Shown here piece after piece: positions 46,329 through 58,863 of a stretch of 64,000 bases of DNA. The position numbers and the translations under genes are program-made. The notes beneath the pieces were generated by a model. The model did not search any database and had not been told where the DNA came from. It saw only the letters and a program-made list of their open reading frames with translations. The DNA is from Ilex aquifolium (Eukaryota; Streptophyta; Magnoliopsida; Aquifoliales; Aquifoliaceae): contig OX637410.1 of NCBI GenBank assembly GCA_951799425.1, forward strand, positions 1,922,001-1,986,000. The letters run 5' to 3'. The first letter of the stretch is position 1, and the number at the start of each line of letters is the position of its first letter.

Positions 46329-48373
46329 TGTAATGCCCCAAAATCCACTCTGGAACGCATTAACTATCTATACAACATCCAACCATGAGAGCATACTAAA
46401 GTACCATTAAATAAATAAAATCATTCATAATCTAACATCTGATTAAATAAATCCCCAAAGAAAACATAAATAAATTCTTAACATAATTAACCCCTCAAAT
46501 ATAAACTCTAGAGACAAAAATTCATTTTCAAACTTCCACTATTGGATCCACATCATTATCCTCCTCAACATCACAATCTACCCGCTCATCTAATTCTGGA
46601 TTCTCCTCAATACTAAAATCTGAAAAATGTCATGGTAGGGTGAGCAATAAAGCCCAGTAGGAAAACCTTCTCAAAACCAAACAAGGTTTAGAAATCATGA
46701 AAACAGGTAAGTCACAGTTTTTAAAATAATATATATAATTTTGAAGTAAAACAATGACATTTAATGAGATCTCAAGTTTACGGTATAAAACAGTAGAGTT
46801 CATAATATAATAGAATCATTCACAAAAACCACAATTCATAACATAATATCTCATGTATGTAGGTAGACTACTGTGAACCTACACATCGAACCAATCTGGT
46901 CCACCCACATCACAAATCATCTCAAATCAATCCCCGCAGGGCCACAACACTTAAAACACTTTAGGAAGGGCGTGTATCGACATATCAGCATTGATGTATC
47001 CTTTCCTAGGAATAGTATACTAGCCTCAAGCCTCGAACCTACGTGGATAAATAGTAGTTAGCTCTCGCAAGAAACTAAACCCCCTACGAGTGTTAGGCAA
47101 CCACCAAACTCCTCAAGGTAGGAAAACCTCTAACACTCTACGATACGCATTCAAGTGTAACCCATGTTCATCGCACCCATCAATACAAGAGATAAAAACA
47201 ATATTTTTCATAAAATTCAACTACAATCAAGAATCATTGATCCATAAATTTTTCAAAGGAATAATTCAATAAAACATGCAAGAGATCCCAGAGAAAATAT
47301 ATTTGAATTGATAGTAATCAAGAACTATGGTTTTGTAATCAAGGACTTAAAATCTTTTGATGTAAAACATGTATTTGGATGTAAACCATGTGTTTACTCA
47401 AGAATTGAAACACATATTTAAAAAGGAATGTAAAAACATTGTAGATCTATCACATAAGTGGAGTAGGAATCAAGAACTAGGTTTTTAAATCAAGAACGAA
47501 TAGATCTTGGAAGTAAATCATGTATTTTGTTCAAGAAACAAATCATGGATTCAAAAGAACGTAAAAACATTGTAAATCAATTATTTATATCATAATAATG
47601 ATGAAAAAAAATATATTATATAACCCTAATCATCAATGAATGAATCTGAGAAAGAACTCCTACCTTGATTCCTGAGATCTTGATACTAACGTATTTTGTT
47701 GCGATTACCACGTGTTAATCTTTCAAGATTCAGCCCGTTCTTCCTCCTTTTCTTCTCCTCAAACTTTTCTAGGATTCTTAGGGTTGAAAAGATAGGTAAA
47801 GACACGCTAGATTGCAGCCCTATAGTATTTATAGACTAAAACAATTGAGAATTCCCATTTGGGCGTGGGTAGTAGTTTGTCCCTGATTTCCAGCTCGATT
47901 TTGACCTAGTTAGACATCGATTGACAAATTTTTTGTGAAATACACTTTTCTAGCTCTTGAAGTCTAGTTTTTACGGTTAAAATTTCAGGTCAATCGGACA
48001 TTGGGATAAAAATTTGTAATCAAAATACTAAAATTATATCAAATTCTTTTCTACCCAAATCCTCTCCAAAATAGGTTTTAACTCTTAAATACTTCTAATA
48101 CAACTCATATAACCTCTTCCAATGTTTATTGACCTTCCAGATTCAATGGAAATCTTATTTTGACCTAAAAATATTTATAAAATTACTTAACTACCCTTCT
48201 CAAACTTAAACATCTCCAAAACCCAAATTAACCCGAACGTAAATACACGCGAAACTCAAACTTTATAATAAATCTTTCAACAATGATTCTAAGTTTCTAC
48301 CATTATTTTTTTCATTTTAGAAAAACTCTTAAGATAATATTATCCTGCTTTAATTTTAATGCGGGGTCTTAGA
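46329..48373 (-). mobile_element. LTR-F1: solo LTR in the ATH2 third ORF
   Basis: 2045 bp, from TGTAATGCCCC to GGGGTCTTAGA on the plus strand, flanked by CATCT at 46324-46328 and 48374-48378. No primer site or polypurine tract adjoins it, so it is a solo LTR. The minus orientation is inferred from the related LTR at 61254-63430, which has a primer site on its left. A TATA box complement (TATTTATA) lies at 47826. The last base before the right duplication appears mutated from CA. Confidence 0.85.
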
Positions 48374-49128
48374 CATCTGACACTACCATGTTTGAAAATA
48401 TTGATCAGCAAGTTTGGTTGATACTTACTTTTATTCTAAGCCTATTATTGGTAAGAGGCCTATCATATATGAGGATTTTGAACAAATTGGGGTGAGGCAA
48501 ATTCTAGCAGCACGGGGATGGCTTAGTTATGTGAAATTGGAAGGTCCTCCTTATGAGTGTTTAGTCCAAAAATTTTACAGTAATGCCAAGGAAACTGGGC
48601 CAAGGCAATTGTGTGTCTATGTTAGGGGAGTTGTGTTTCAATTAACACCAGCTACCATTGCTAAATTTTTGAATCCTATGCCAAAGCATCAGCATCCTCA
48701 ATACCCCTTACCGTATTGCCTGACATGACTATCATTGGGATTGATTTGACCAGGAATCCAGAGTATGTCTGGGGTAGACCGAACAAGTATATTAAGCAAG
48801 GGAATTGAACTAACAAATACAGAATCCTAAATTTGATCACTGTGAACACTTTGTTGCCCTAGTCTTAGAAAAACCAAATCTACACTGAGAGATCTTATTT
48901 TCTGTATGCTTTCAGAATGGGACACATTATTGATTTGCCAACACTGATAATGGATCAAATGATGATGATTGTTAAGGCTAAGAAGCCCTCACTCCCATTT
49001 GTTAAGTTAGTATATGAATGGTGCAGGGAAAATTGAGTCATTGCAGATCCAACATGGCCACTCGTGGAGCATCTCGCGCCATTGGACAAAACCTCACTGA
49101 AAAATAGCTATGGAGGGCAGGCAGAAGA
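48374..49128 (+). pseudogene. ATH2 third ORF (putative plant transposon protein), decayed
   Basis: An open piece (48414-48728) shows the same domain as ATH1 11056-12159: RGWLSYVKLEGP, VQKFYSNAKETG and YVRGVVFQLTPATIAKFL. Weak similarity continues in other frames (DLPTLIMDQM near 48940, LAPLDKTSLKNS near 49080). It ends where minus-strand chromovirus LTR sequence begins, at about 49130. Confidence 0.7.
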
Positions 49129-49129
49129 A

Positions 49130-50063
49130 AACACCTTCAAGACACAAAGATTATGTAAACACATAGCATGCCCAAAACATCACTTTCTTCATGAAATTCA
49201 AAGCCACGCAATTTCATCATACTAAATCATACAAGAATTGGTTTTGAACATACTCTTATACCTATTTTCAACATTTCAACTACACTAGGTATGTGTTATA
49301 CGTGAAAATACATCTCTAACACCCTACGCATTTCATATTTCAACCCTAGGTTGGAAATAAACCTAGTTAGGAAAGGAAACCTACCTCTTGTAGCTTATAT
49401 TCGCGTAGAAGACATTTCAATGATCTCAAATCAAGCTTTCACGACTCGATCCTGGAAATCCCGTCCTTGAGATCTTGGTGAAACTCACGATCTTTGGTAT
49501 GTACGTGTAGCTCTCATCGCGTAGAACAATTTTAACTCTTGGTCTTAAGAGATCCTATAATTGGATCATCGTGGATCAGAAGCAAAATGTGAGGAGAACT
49601 TGGTTTTCTCTCTATTCTCTTTCTCTCTCTCTGGAAGAAGGTTGGTGTAGAATGGGGGAATTTTTTTATTTTTCCTCCTTTTTATACCCCTTTGGTTGCT
49701 TGGTCTACAACGCACCACATGTCCCTCTTTTTCTGATCAAATTTCATCCCGATTCAATTAAATCTCGTCCCATTTTAGGTGTAGTACATTTTTAAAGAAC
49801 TAACTAAATATTATTTCTTGGGTTTTGCAATTAAATCCTGATAGCCTTTATTTTAGTTGCGTAATGCCCAATTGCCTCGTAAAAAGCGAAAATCTCAACT
49901 GTCTCAGAATTTGAAAAAAATTGACTATGTAGCTAGATTTCACTAAACGAATCCAACATCGAGGTATGTTTCATCATCTGAGTTCTAGAAAAATTTGGGT
50001 TTTTAACTCGTACCGTAACGATTAATTACCATTTTGCCCTTTTTCATAAAATTTTAATTTTTC
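49130..50063 (-). repeat. TEK-C 3' LTR remnant
   Basis: The complement shows a chromovirus LTR start (TTTTATGAAAAAGGGCAAAA) and a TATA-like box (TATAAAAAGG, about 49680). It also has the AACCTAGTTAGG region known from TEK-A. It is cut off at its distal end at about 49130. The polypurine tract complement (CCCCCTTAAAGG) lies just right, at about 50070. Confidence 0.75.
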
Positions 50064-50164
50064 CTCTTCCCCCTTAAAGGAATTTTGTCCTCGAAATTAC
50101 ACACACATGCACATATAACAACAAGCATATGCAACAAGTAATATAACACTATGACTACAAGAAT

Positions 50165-53100
50165 GTACCTCCATCATCAAACAAAAATAGATAGGTAGCT
50201 CGAATAGTGTCATCATGCTCCCATGTCGCCTCCTTCATACCACGGTGTCACAGCACCTTCACCAATCTCATAGTCTTGCCCCACAAAACCTACTCTCGGT
50301 TATCCATGATATGCACCGGTTCCTCCTCGAAGGTCCCAACTGCATCAACGAATAGCTCACCCCAATCCACCACATGTGTAGGATCGGGAGTGTACTTCTA
50401 GAGCATAGAGACATGGAACACCGCGTGAACACCAGATAGATTTGCTGGTAACGCCAAACGGTAAGCAACTATACCAGCCTTCTCGAGTACCTAGAAGAGC
50501 CTGATATACCTTAACGATAGCTTTTCTCACTTCCCAAACCTGACCACTCCCCTCTTAGGTATAACCTTAAAAAATGCGTGATCTCCAACCTCGAACTCCA
50601 TAGGTCTCAGCCGTCTGTCGGCGTAGCTCTTTTGTCGACTCTGTGTCATAAGAACACGTTTCCTTATTATGTCCACCTTCTCTGAGGTGTCTCTGATCAA
50701 GTCCAGACCTGTGGAAGGTCCCTCTCCAACCTCCGTCCAACAAACTGGAGAACGGCATAGCCTCTCATAAAGTGCCTCATAAGGTGTAATTTGTATGCTC
50801 GTTTGGTAACTATTGTTGTAGGAAAATTCCACTAAGGTTAAGTGCTTCTCCCAGCTACCCTTGAGATCAAGGACGCATTCCCGAAGCATGTCCTCTAAGG
50901 TCTGGATGGTCCTCTCTGACTGACCGCCCGTCTAGGGATAAAAAGTTGTGCTCATCATCAACTATTTCCCCATAGCTCTCTGAAAACTTTCCCAGAAGTG
51001 AGTCGTAAGCCTAAGATCCCAATCTGATACTCTAGATATGGGTATCCCGTGCAACCGAACTATCTCCCGTACGTACAACCGGCAGAATTCCTCCAGTGTG
51101 AAGGTCATCCACACAGCCAAAAAATGTGCCGACTTCATAAGCTGGTCCATGATCACCTACACCACATCATGCCCACTTGAAGTCCATAGTAAGTGGGTCA
51201 CAAGATCCATAGTGGCATGCTCCCACTTCCATTCAACCACCTCCAAAGGCTGGAACAACCCCGCTGGTCTCTGTTACTCAGCCTTAAACTACTGACACGT
51301 GAGACATCTGCTAACAAAGTCTCCAATGTGTTTCTTCATCCCACTCCAATAGTATTGGCTGTGAAGATCATGGTACATTTTCATACCACCTGGATACATA
51401 GTAAAATGGGAGCAATGGAACTCCCTGAGGATCTCCCCTCTCAGATCTGTAGACTAAAAAACCACGACCCTTCCCCTGAGCCGAAGACTACCATCAGCGT
51501 GAATGGCCAACCCTCGTCACATGTACTCGATTGTATCCGATCCCTGATGGATAATATCTCTGTGTCTTGCCCCTCGAACTCGATCACCTTGCTCAATAAG
51601 GAAGGGGTAGCTACAAGACTTCCCAAAATGACCTGAGCCTGATCCCTGTAGTGGAACCCGAACTATCCCACAGTCGCGAGCATCTGCCACTCTCGGGATG
51701 CCATACCAGCCAAGACTCCCCATGACTTCTGGCTGAGTGCATCAGCCACCATATTTGTCTTACCAAAATGGTAATGCAAAGTAAAACCAGAGTCCTCCAA
51801 GTACTCCATCCACCTGCATTGCCTCATGTTGAGGTCTCGTTGTGTGAAGATGTACTTCAGACTCTTGTGATCCAAAAACACCTCGAACTGTTCTCCATAA
51901 AGATAGTGGTGCTTGAAGCTGTCAACTCCATGTCGTGTGTGAGGTGGTTCTGCTCATGGCTCTTCAACTATCGTGAACCTTAAGCTACCACCCTCTCGGA
52001 CTACATCAAAACACTTTCAATTTGTCCTTTGAGGCATCATAATAGACTATAGATGAAGTAAGCCTCCTCTTCAACTCCTAGAATGCCCTCTAATATGAGT
52101 CATCCCACTAGAATTTGACCTATTTCCTGTTCAACCTAGTCATAGATGCAGCTAGCCGTGAGAAGTCCTCAATGAACCTCTGATAATATTATGTCCATCC
52201 CAAGAAACTGCGTATCTCAAAGACTGACTTAGGCGTCTCCTAACTCATAACTGCCTCAACCTTCTTCAGGTCCACTGTGTAAAACCTGGGTAAATTTGAA
52301 CTTTTTCTGAAAAATGGCAAAACAGTAATTTGCCACTATAATGCGGATTTAAAATACGTATTTCTCTAAACCTCGGATGACGCAATGGAATTCACCGTTG
52401 GATTCGTATCGCGAAACCAAGTTGCCCAAAAAAATTTCAAGAATTCTGAGATAGTCAAATTTTTCACGTTTTACGAGACAACAGGGTGTCGGGTGACCTC
52501 ACAAACGTCCCCAAAAATAAACTTTATAAAATTTCCTTATAATTGAAGGAAGGTTCAAATAAAAATAATTTGAACTTAAACCGAGATGAAATTAATCGTT
52601 TCGGGGCGAAAACGGACCCGGACAAGGGGGCGTGTGGCGCAACGTGCACCAAGCATTAAGGGTTATAAATATCAACAAAAATCTGATTTTTTTAGAGAAT
52701 ACTCAGCTGATTCCAGTGTGTAAACGTGTGAGAAGAATATAGGGAAAGGAGAGAAAAAAAGTGAGATTTCAAAGCTTCCCGCTACGATCTACGGAGCCCC
52801 GTCGCTCAAATCAACTCGAGCCAAGAATCAAAGTCGATCTCATCGACGAGGGCTACGCAACCATACCAAGAACGAAGGATTTCACCGAGGATTCAAAGAA
52901 GATATTTTGGGAAATCAAGAGTTTAGAGTTGTGGTTGGTGTTCTTGAAGGTTCTACCCTTCATTTTATGCTTCAAGAGGTAGGGTTCCCTCCTACTTTGG
53001 TTTATTTTCCATCATATGGTGTCCATAGGAAAGGGTTAGGTGTATAGAATGATCTAGGACTTTCCTATGGTTATGGAAAAGAGGAAATGGGTATAGAAAT

Positions 53101-55270
53101 GGATTTAACCAATTTCTAGCTTGGGTTTGATGTATGGAAGTTACTTGTGTAATTTCTTGAAATTTGGTATTGGTGGGCATGCTATGTGTTTATATTGTGC
53201 CTTTTTGAATAAGGTGTTATTGACATAGATTATGTAATAGCATGCTTATGTTTGGTTGTTAAGTATAAAATGTTGATAAATGGTCATTGATATATTGTCA
53301 TTGTGATGGATAAAGGTAATTATATGCACATGATATAATTTCCCTTAGTATATTGAGATATGGTTAAATTGCTCATTTGGCATTCATTGCATCTTGGGCA
53401 TGATATTGGCATCACATTCATGGGCATAAGGCATGAGTGTAGTTGTGGGTGCATGGCTGATCAAACACCATCCTTGGTGTTTGATAAATAGACTCGGGAA
53501 GGTTGGATCGAAGATCCGGCTGAGTTGCATGGTTGCACGAAAAACTTGTGTCGGGTATAGCAAGAAGGGCTAGATTCTCCTTCGGGTGCAAGACCCGGCT
53601 ACTTGGTTCATACACTCCCCTGAGGTGAAATTCCGAAAAAGTGTAAGGGTGTATGGAACCGGTGGTGTGATACCAAAATCCGTTGCCCAACAAAGACACA
53701 AGATTTTGTTTATAAAAATACTCATTTGATTTGTAACATCCAACAATGATTTGGTTTTATAAACACATGACTTTTATTTCAAGCAATCATTAGATGTATT
53801 TCATCAATGACAAAAGTATTACACACGTGCATAGCATTGTGTTGTGGGAGTCGGTGAGGACTCGAGTTAAAGTGCATGAGTGAGTATCATCTCATACCAT
53901 GACATGACATGGTAGAATTCCCATCTTGAATTACATGTTCTTGTTTGGAATGGATAATGGTTGTTGATTGTTACATGTGCACATTTCATAGGCATCTAGG
54001 TTGGGGAGTAACCTCTGTAGGAGATACTCTATTGAGCATAGCTCACCCTATACGGGAAAACATTTCAGGTGCAGGGTACGCACCGGTGGAAGGCTCTCAC
54101 TTGGGGCCTCAAGGATGAAGAAAAACCAACTTGTGGCATTTAATTCACATTTTGTAAAACTATTGTGAAAAAAACTATGTTTTTGTAAAACACTCACTAA
54201 ATTAGTTTTTGAGCATGTAATGTATGTAAAAGAATTGTAATCGAACTGACATGGACTATTTTTAACGTAACCTTGCATATGGTCAATGAGTATGGATAAA
54301 TGGACCCGGTGTGGTCAATATTGTAAAATTACACAGGTTGTGCTTTGGGTAGAGCTCCCTGTACAAAGGAGACTCTGTCCGAATTTTGTTAAATTATGGA
54401 TCCCTGTAAATGGGGCATAATGGCATGATATCGAGTTACACGGTATCCACGAGTATTCTGCGGGTTGATGGGTGATCAACGAGTTGACAAAAGACCCCCG
54501 ATTTTTGGGGTGTCACAGCTTGGTATCAGAGCGTATTGATATCTTAGTTTAATTCGAGTTAATCATGGGTTAATTACGGACACCTGAATTTTGGGGTGTC
54601 ACACACTGACACACCCGAAGCAAACACCATGTGTCTCAAAAACTTCACTTCCGTCAGCCAAAATTCACATTTGCTGAACTTGGTGTACAATTGATGGTCT
54701 CTCAAGGTCTGGAAAACGATCCTCAAGTGACCCTCATACTCTTCCTTAGACTTGGAGTAGATCAGGATGTCATCAACAAAGACTATGACAAACTGATCAA
54801 GACATGGTTGGAACACCCTGTGCATGAGATCCATGAATACCGCCGGAGAATTCGTCAAACCGAAGGGCATAATGATAAATTCAAAATGCTTGTATCGCAC
54901 CCTAAATGTCGTCTTAGGGATATCAGACTCCCTAATCTTCAACTAATGGTATCCCATGCGTAGATTTATTTTGGAGTAGACATGTGCCCCTCTTAGTTGG
55001 TCAAAAAGATCATCGATCCTCGGCAGTGGGTACTTGTTCTTTATGCTGACCCGATTCAACTGCCTATAGTCTAAACACAGCCTAAGAGTCCGATCCTCAT
55101 TCTTGTCAAAAAGCACTGGAGCGCCCCAAAGTGAGGTACTCGGTCTAATAAAGCCCTTGTCCAACAATTCTTGCAACTGGACATTGATTCCTTGTAACTA
55201 TGCAGGTATCCTATGCAGCGTCATAGAAATAGGGAATGCACTAGGTTGTAAATCAATAGTAAAGTCTATA
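50165..55270 (-). pseudogene. TEK-C pol, minus strand, interrupted by an LTR
   Basis: The right part (55270-54604) holds the start of reverse transcriptase: [28 protein letters not shown], then [11 protein letters not shown] (within 54942-54574). The left part (52277-50165) holds the rest of reverse transcriptase, RNase H ([18 protein letters not shown]), integrase ([17 protein letters not shown]) and the chromodomain-like end near 50200. Stops and frame changes are frequent. Gag, protease, the 5' LTR and the primer site are missing; the right edge joins an inverted ATH2-like LTR. Confidence 0.85.
52278..54603 (+). mobile_element. LTR-PBS-partial LTR derivative in TEK-C pol
   Basis: Flanked by CACTG at 52273-52277 and 54604-54608. 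A full chromovirus LTR of 2240 bp (52278-54517, TGTAAAACC to GGGTGTCACA) with TATAAATA near 52664 is followed by the initiator-Met primer site TGGTATCAGAGC (54521-54532) and about 40 bp of leader. A second short LTR end (GAATTTTGGGGTGTCACA) finishes at 54603. Almost all of the internal region and of the other LTR has been deleted, but the target duplication is kept. Confidence 0.88.
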
Positions 55271-55274
55271 TCCA

Positions 55275-56448
55275 CTGATCAGGTTAGCCGGAAGGTCTAG
55301 GTACCGTACAATAACCAAATAATCCTAGTAAACTTGAAGGTGAACCATTCAAAAGGTTAGCTATTCGATCGGCAGGTCGATTATTTAATGAAGACAGAGT
55401 TCCGATTTATGCATTGAATCAAAAGCATTGACTTTGGAAAATTTAACCCGTCTATAACCAATCTCCCAAATGTTACATAAAACCCAACTACAAGCATCAC
55501 TATATCATGCATGGAGTACGTAATATCATAAAGATGAACTAGTATATAGCAATAGGTTTAGCTCGGTAGTCATAACCATGAGCATATAGTAATACGATAC
55601 CAAACAAAAATAATAATAACCATCCATCAATTAAGGGATGTATAAACATTAATGCATAAGTAAAACATCGGCATTTCCATAACACAAACAATAGTATACA
55701 TGTCTTCACCCTCCACTAAAGAGTATAAACGGACTACTTACACTTCATTGCTATAGATGAGTAAGAAGGGTGAGATTATCTCATTACAACATAACACAAA
55801 TACAAAACAAACACAAGTAATCTTTCCCCGATGAATAGTTGAAACACCGTCACTGTTATTACCAGATAGGGCATAAAAGTGGGAGAGTTTCAACCCTCCA
55901 AGTAAAAAGGATGTAAAAGAAATGAAGAAGAAGATAAATTATGGCTTAGGAAGCATTTAGGGCAGGTTTTATTCTTCTTTGGCTCTGGCTTACTTCTCTG
56001 GCAAAGTCTCTCTGAAAAATGATTGAACTCAGTTATTTATAGGCACCAGGGAGGGGGTCAGGGGTGGCACACACCCATGGCAACCAATCGGGTTCTTCCA
56101 TCTCCTTTTTGGACCAATGGGAGAAAAGAAGAGCTTAAGACGGCTTAGCCACCATTCGGACGGTGCTAATCCTCTGATTTTTTGCTTGCAGCCTCCCTTG
56201 TTGACCTGATTGACTTGCCGGTGTTGGGATGGTGAGCCTTTTTTACTGATTTTATGATTTCCTCCCTCTTCTATTTGCCTTTTGCACTTCCATCCTTCTA
56301 AGTTCTCATAATTATACGTAAAACATTACAAAATATACAAATTAAGCATTAGGCATAATACTATTCGAATTAATCATTTTAATTCAACTAATGCACTATT
56401 AACCCTAAACCCTAATTCATTACCGGACTATTTAGGGTTAATCCATAA
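55275..56448 (-). repeat. Inverted ATH2-like LTR remnant
   Basis: The complement starts near GATTAACCCTAAA (56448) and runs through the same order of landmarks as 38043 to about 39215: the CACCGTCCGAATGGTGG motif at 56150-56180, a TATAAATA equivalent at about 56035, and the GGTTCACCTTCAAGTTTACT region at 55320-55355. It stops at the TEK-C junction. It is diverged from the LTR at 38043, so the two are probably from different insertions. Confidence 0.75.
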
Positions 56449-56459
56449 TTCCTTCATAG

Positions 56460-57268
56460 AAAAAACTAACCAAATGCCACAACTCAAATCCATGATGAGG
56501 AACGGAGTTTAAAAGATCTTTAAATCTTTCACAGCACTCATAGAACTGTTCATTTTCTTTTTTTGAAAAATTTTAGATTTGTTTTTTCAAAGCCTTAGTT
56601 CTATGGACTGGAAAGAATTTCTTTAAAAATTCATTTTGCATATCCGATCATGATCCTATTGACAAAGGTTTCAAAGAATTTAGCCAAGATTTTTCTTAAT
56701 CCTTCAATGAAAATGGAAATAGCTTCATTCTAGCAATTTCCTCACACACATTTTGATCTAATAATATTCCAACTACTTGAATTCTTTTCTGTGCAGATAA
56801 GGATTCTCCCTATCCACTCCATGGAATTGGGGTAATAATTGGAGCATTCTCGGTTTAACTACAAATGCCTGAGCTTGGACAGGTAAAAGAATACAAGATG
56901 GTGCAATGTTTCTTGCCTGCTAGAGATAATCTCTCATTGTTCTCATCGGGGAACAATTTGATGATTATTTCCCTCTCGCCTTAGATTTTGTCCATCTCAC
57001 TGGTTTTTCCCTTCATTCAAATTTATGTCATCCATGTTTATGTGTGGTCTTGTGCCTCGTCTAACAAGTCTATTTGTGTTATCAAGACCCCACATACAAC
57101 AACTAAAATCCTAAAAATGCAATTCTACCTTTATCAAAAGCAAATATTCTTATATATAAAGTGGTCAAATGTACCTGAGCTTGTGATGAAAATCACAAGA
57201 CTTACTTGTAATCAGTTCGAATCACCTTTTCAAATGAACTGTTGGTCCCTAGAAACGGCACCAAAAAT
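56460..57268 (-). pseudogene. ATH4 gag remnant and primer site
   Basis: On the minus strand, a primer site TGGTGCCGTTTCTAGGG (complement of 57247-57263) resembles the tRNA-Asp type with several changes. Downstream, at about 56960-56460, are traces of an Athila/Tat-like gag: MLQLLPQFHGVDRENPYLH, WLNSLKPLSIGS, NEFLKKFFPVHRTKALKKQI and ERFKDLLNSVPHHGFE. Stops occur throughout. It ends where the inverted ATH2-like LTR begins. Confidence 0.72.
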
Positions 57269-58863
57269 GCTTGCACTCTTATGGATTCCTATCATTTCTG
57301 CTTTCTTTGAAATATTACAATGTGTTTCCCAAGCGTATGAAGATTGTGTAGTGTAGTAACTCAAAACAATTTGAGGTCATCCCCTCATGGACATTTTGGT
57401 ATTCGAAGCGTGAAGTGTTTCTAAAACAAAATTAAAAAAACCTTTTGATTGAGTGGAAAATTGGTGAATATAAAAATTGATGTAGTAACTTCAAATAAAA
57501 ATAGTCAGCCAATCCTTGGGAATTATCTTGTCTTAACAAAGCTTATTGATTCTCGTTTATAATTCATTTGAGCTCGGAATCAAATTTACTCAGAGGGAAA
57601 ATATTCAACGTAAAGTGATTTTGAACTATATGTTACTTTGAAGATAGGTAATGGAATCTACGGTGATAGATGTAAACATATACCCAAAGCATTAATCGTA
57701 TCGGAAGTCCGTCAACAATAAATCAAAGAGCATATATAAACACTAGTTTTTAAAAGTGATTTTTCCTATCTAAAAATCATACTATGTGATAAGAATATAA
57801 TAGAGAATCAACAAGGTTCAATCACAAACTACCTCGGATCATGCCAAGACTTAGCCGAAAGCAAAACTCATAACTCTGAAATCGACAATAAATATCATGT
57901 AAAACATTAGTAACTAACAAGAAAATGGAAAGGAAATACTTTAACTAGAATTGCTTCACAACACTAAGTCCAAATACAATAACAAAATTCAACAAGTAAA
58001 CTTTGAAATGAAAAGCATAGTTATCTTCTACAAAGCTCGGCAAAGTTTTGAAAATGGAAACTTACAAACTAAACTTCTAAAATAAGTAAAAAGAACTCCA
58101 AAAGAACTCTCCAACTCTAGAACTCAGGAACCTCCTCCATGTAGAGAAATATATGTACATATATAGCATTGATCTCTCATCTCTATTGGTCGAAGGTGTG
58201 GTGCGGGTGGTGGGTATTCATCCAAAGAAACTTCCTCTGCCAACGACGACCAATAGGATACTCTTGTGGAGTGTGTGAGTTGTCATCAACCAATGGAAAG
58301 CTAGCTCATTAGGATTGGTAGCCTCCCCTGGAATGTAGGAGTGAAGGTAACCGACCATCATGGACGAATCATAACTCGGAAAAATGTGTGTTGTAGCTGA
58401 CATATGATCAACTGGTTGAAGGAGAGGTTTAACCAGTTGAAGCCATTGATGAACCGGTTTAAGGCTTGCAGTATCTTGTTAATGGTCTGATCAATCTTTG
58501 ATGAACTAGTTGAAGAAACGTTGTTGTTCAACTGGTTGAAGCATTTACAGCATCTTGGTGCAGGCTCTCTGACGAAAAATTTTGTGACCTCTTCAATCAA
58601 TTGAACAAAGGTTCAAATGATTAAAGCTCTTATGTTAGCTTGTTGAACCGGTTGAAGTTCAACTGATTAGTCTGGGTCTTTTCCAATTTCTTCCTCTTTT
58701 GCTCCTCTACATCAACTTCTCTTCATTCTAGTGATTTCTCATGACCTTATGCTCATTTCAACATGTTTCCCTTCATATCCATTTGTACCTACAATAAAAA
58801 ATACACCTATTACTCTAATTTCAACATAATCCGAAAGATTAAACATTAAATACCTGTGTAACA
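57269..58863 (-). repeat. ATH4 5' LTR (minus strand), boundaries tentative
   Basis: The right side is placed at TGTTACACAGG (complement of 58863) and the left side just before the primer site. A TATA-like GCTATATATG (complement of 58158-58167) splits it. Upstream of that, in U3, six AACCGGTT-type palindromes lie at 58410-58653. The layout parallels ATH1. No second copy is in the window to confirm the ends. Confidence 0.5.
58410..58653 (-). promoter_or_regulatory. AACYRGTT palindrome array in ATH4 U3
   Basis: AACCGGTT or a one- to two-base variant starts at 58410, 58431, 58452, 58504, 58530 and 58646, most within TCAAC-GTTGAA. The first three are exactly 21 bp apart. It lies about 240 bp upstream (minus strand) of the TATA-like box. 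Confidence 0.5.

Larger units (their letters stand above)
38043..49128 (+). mobile_element. ATH2: second Athila lineage, 3' end lost
   Basis: A 5' LTR of about 1.54 kb, an Asp primer site, gag-pol, a central polypurine tract, the 42-bp block, an accessory ORF and a third-ORF remnant occur in the same order as in ATH1. It inserted into ATH3. A solo LTR with a CATCT duplication sits in its third ORF. At about 49128 it is cut by a minus-strand chromovirus LTR piece, so its 3' LTR and target duplication are absent. Stops are spread throughout, and it looks much older than ATH1. Confidence 0.85.

Noticed and set aside
56398-56416. Interstitial telomere repeat (CCCTAAA)
   Set aside because: Only two imperfect units, and they coincide with the start of the ATH2-like LTR.
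38043-56448. One inversion linking the ATH2 5' LTR with the inverted LTR at 55275 as its 3' LTR
   Set aside because: The two LTRs are too diverged over their first 70 bases compared by eye to be a pair from one insertion, and the ATH2 polypurine tract region is absent next to it.
56988-57356. Plus-strand ORF of 122 codons
   Set aside because: It crosses the ATH4 primer site and LTR edge; the coding signal here is gag on the minus strand.
58218-58600. Minus-strand ORFs
   Set aside because: They run through the palindrome array in a putative U3 and show no domain.
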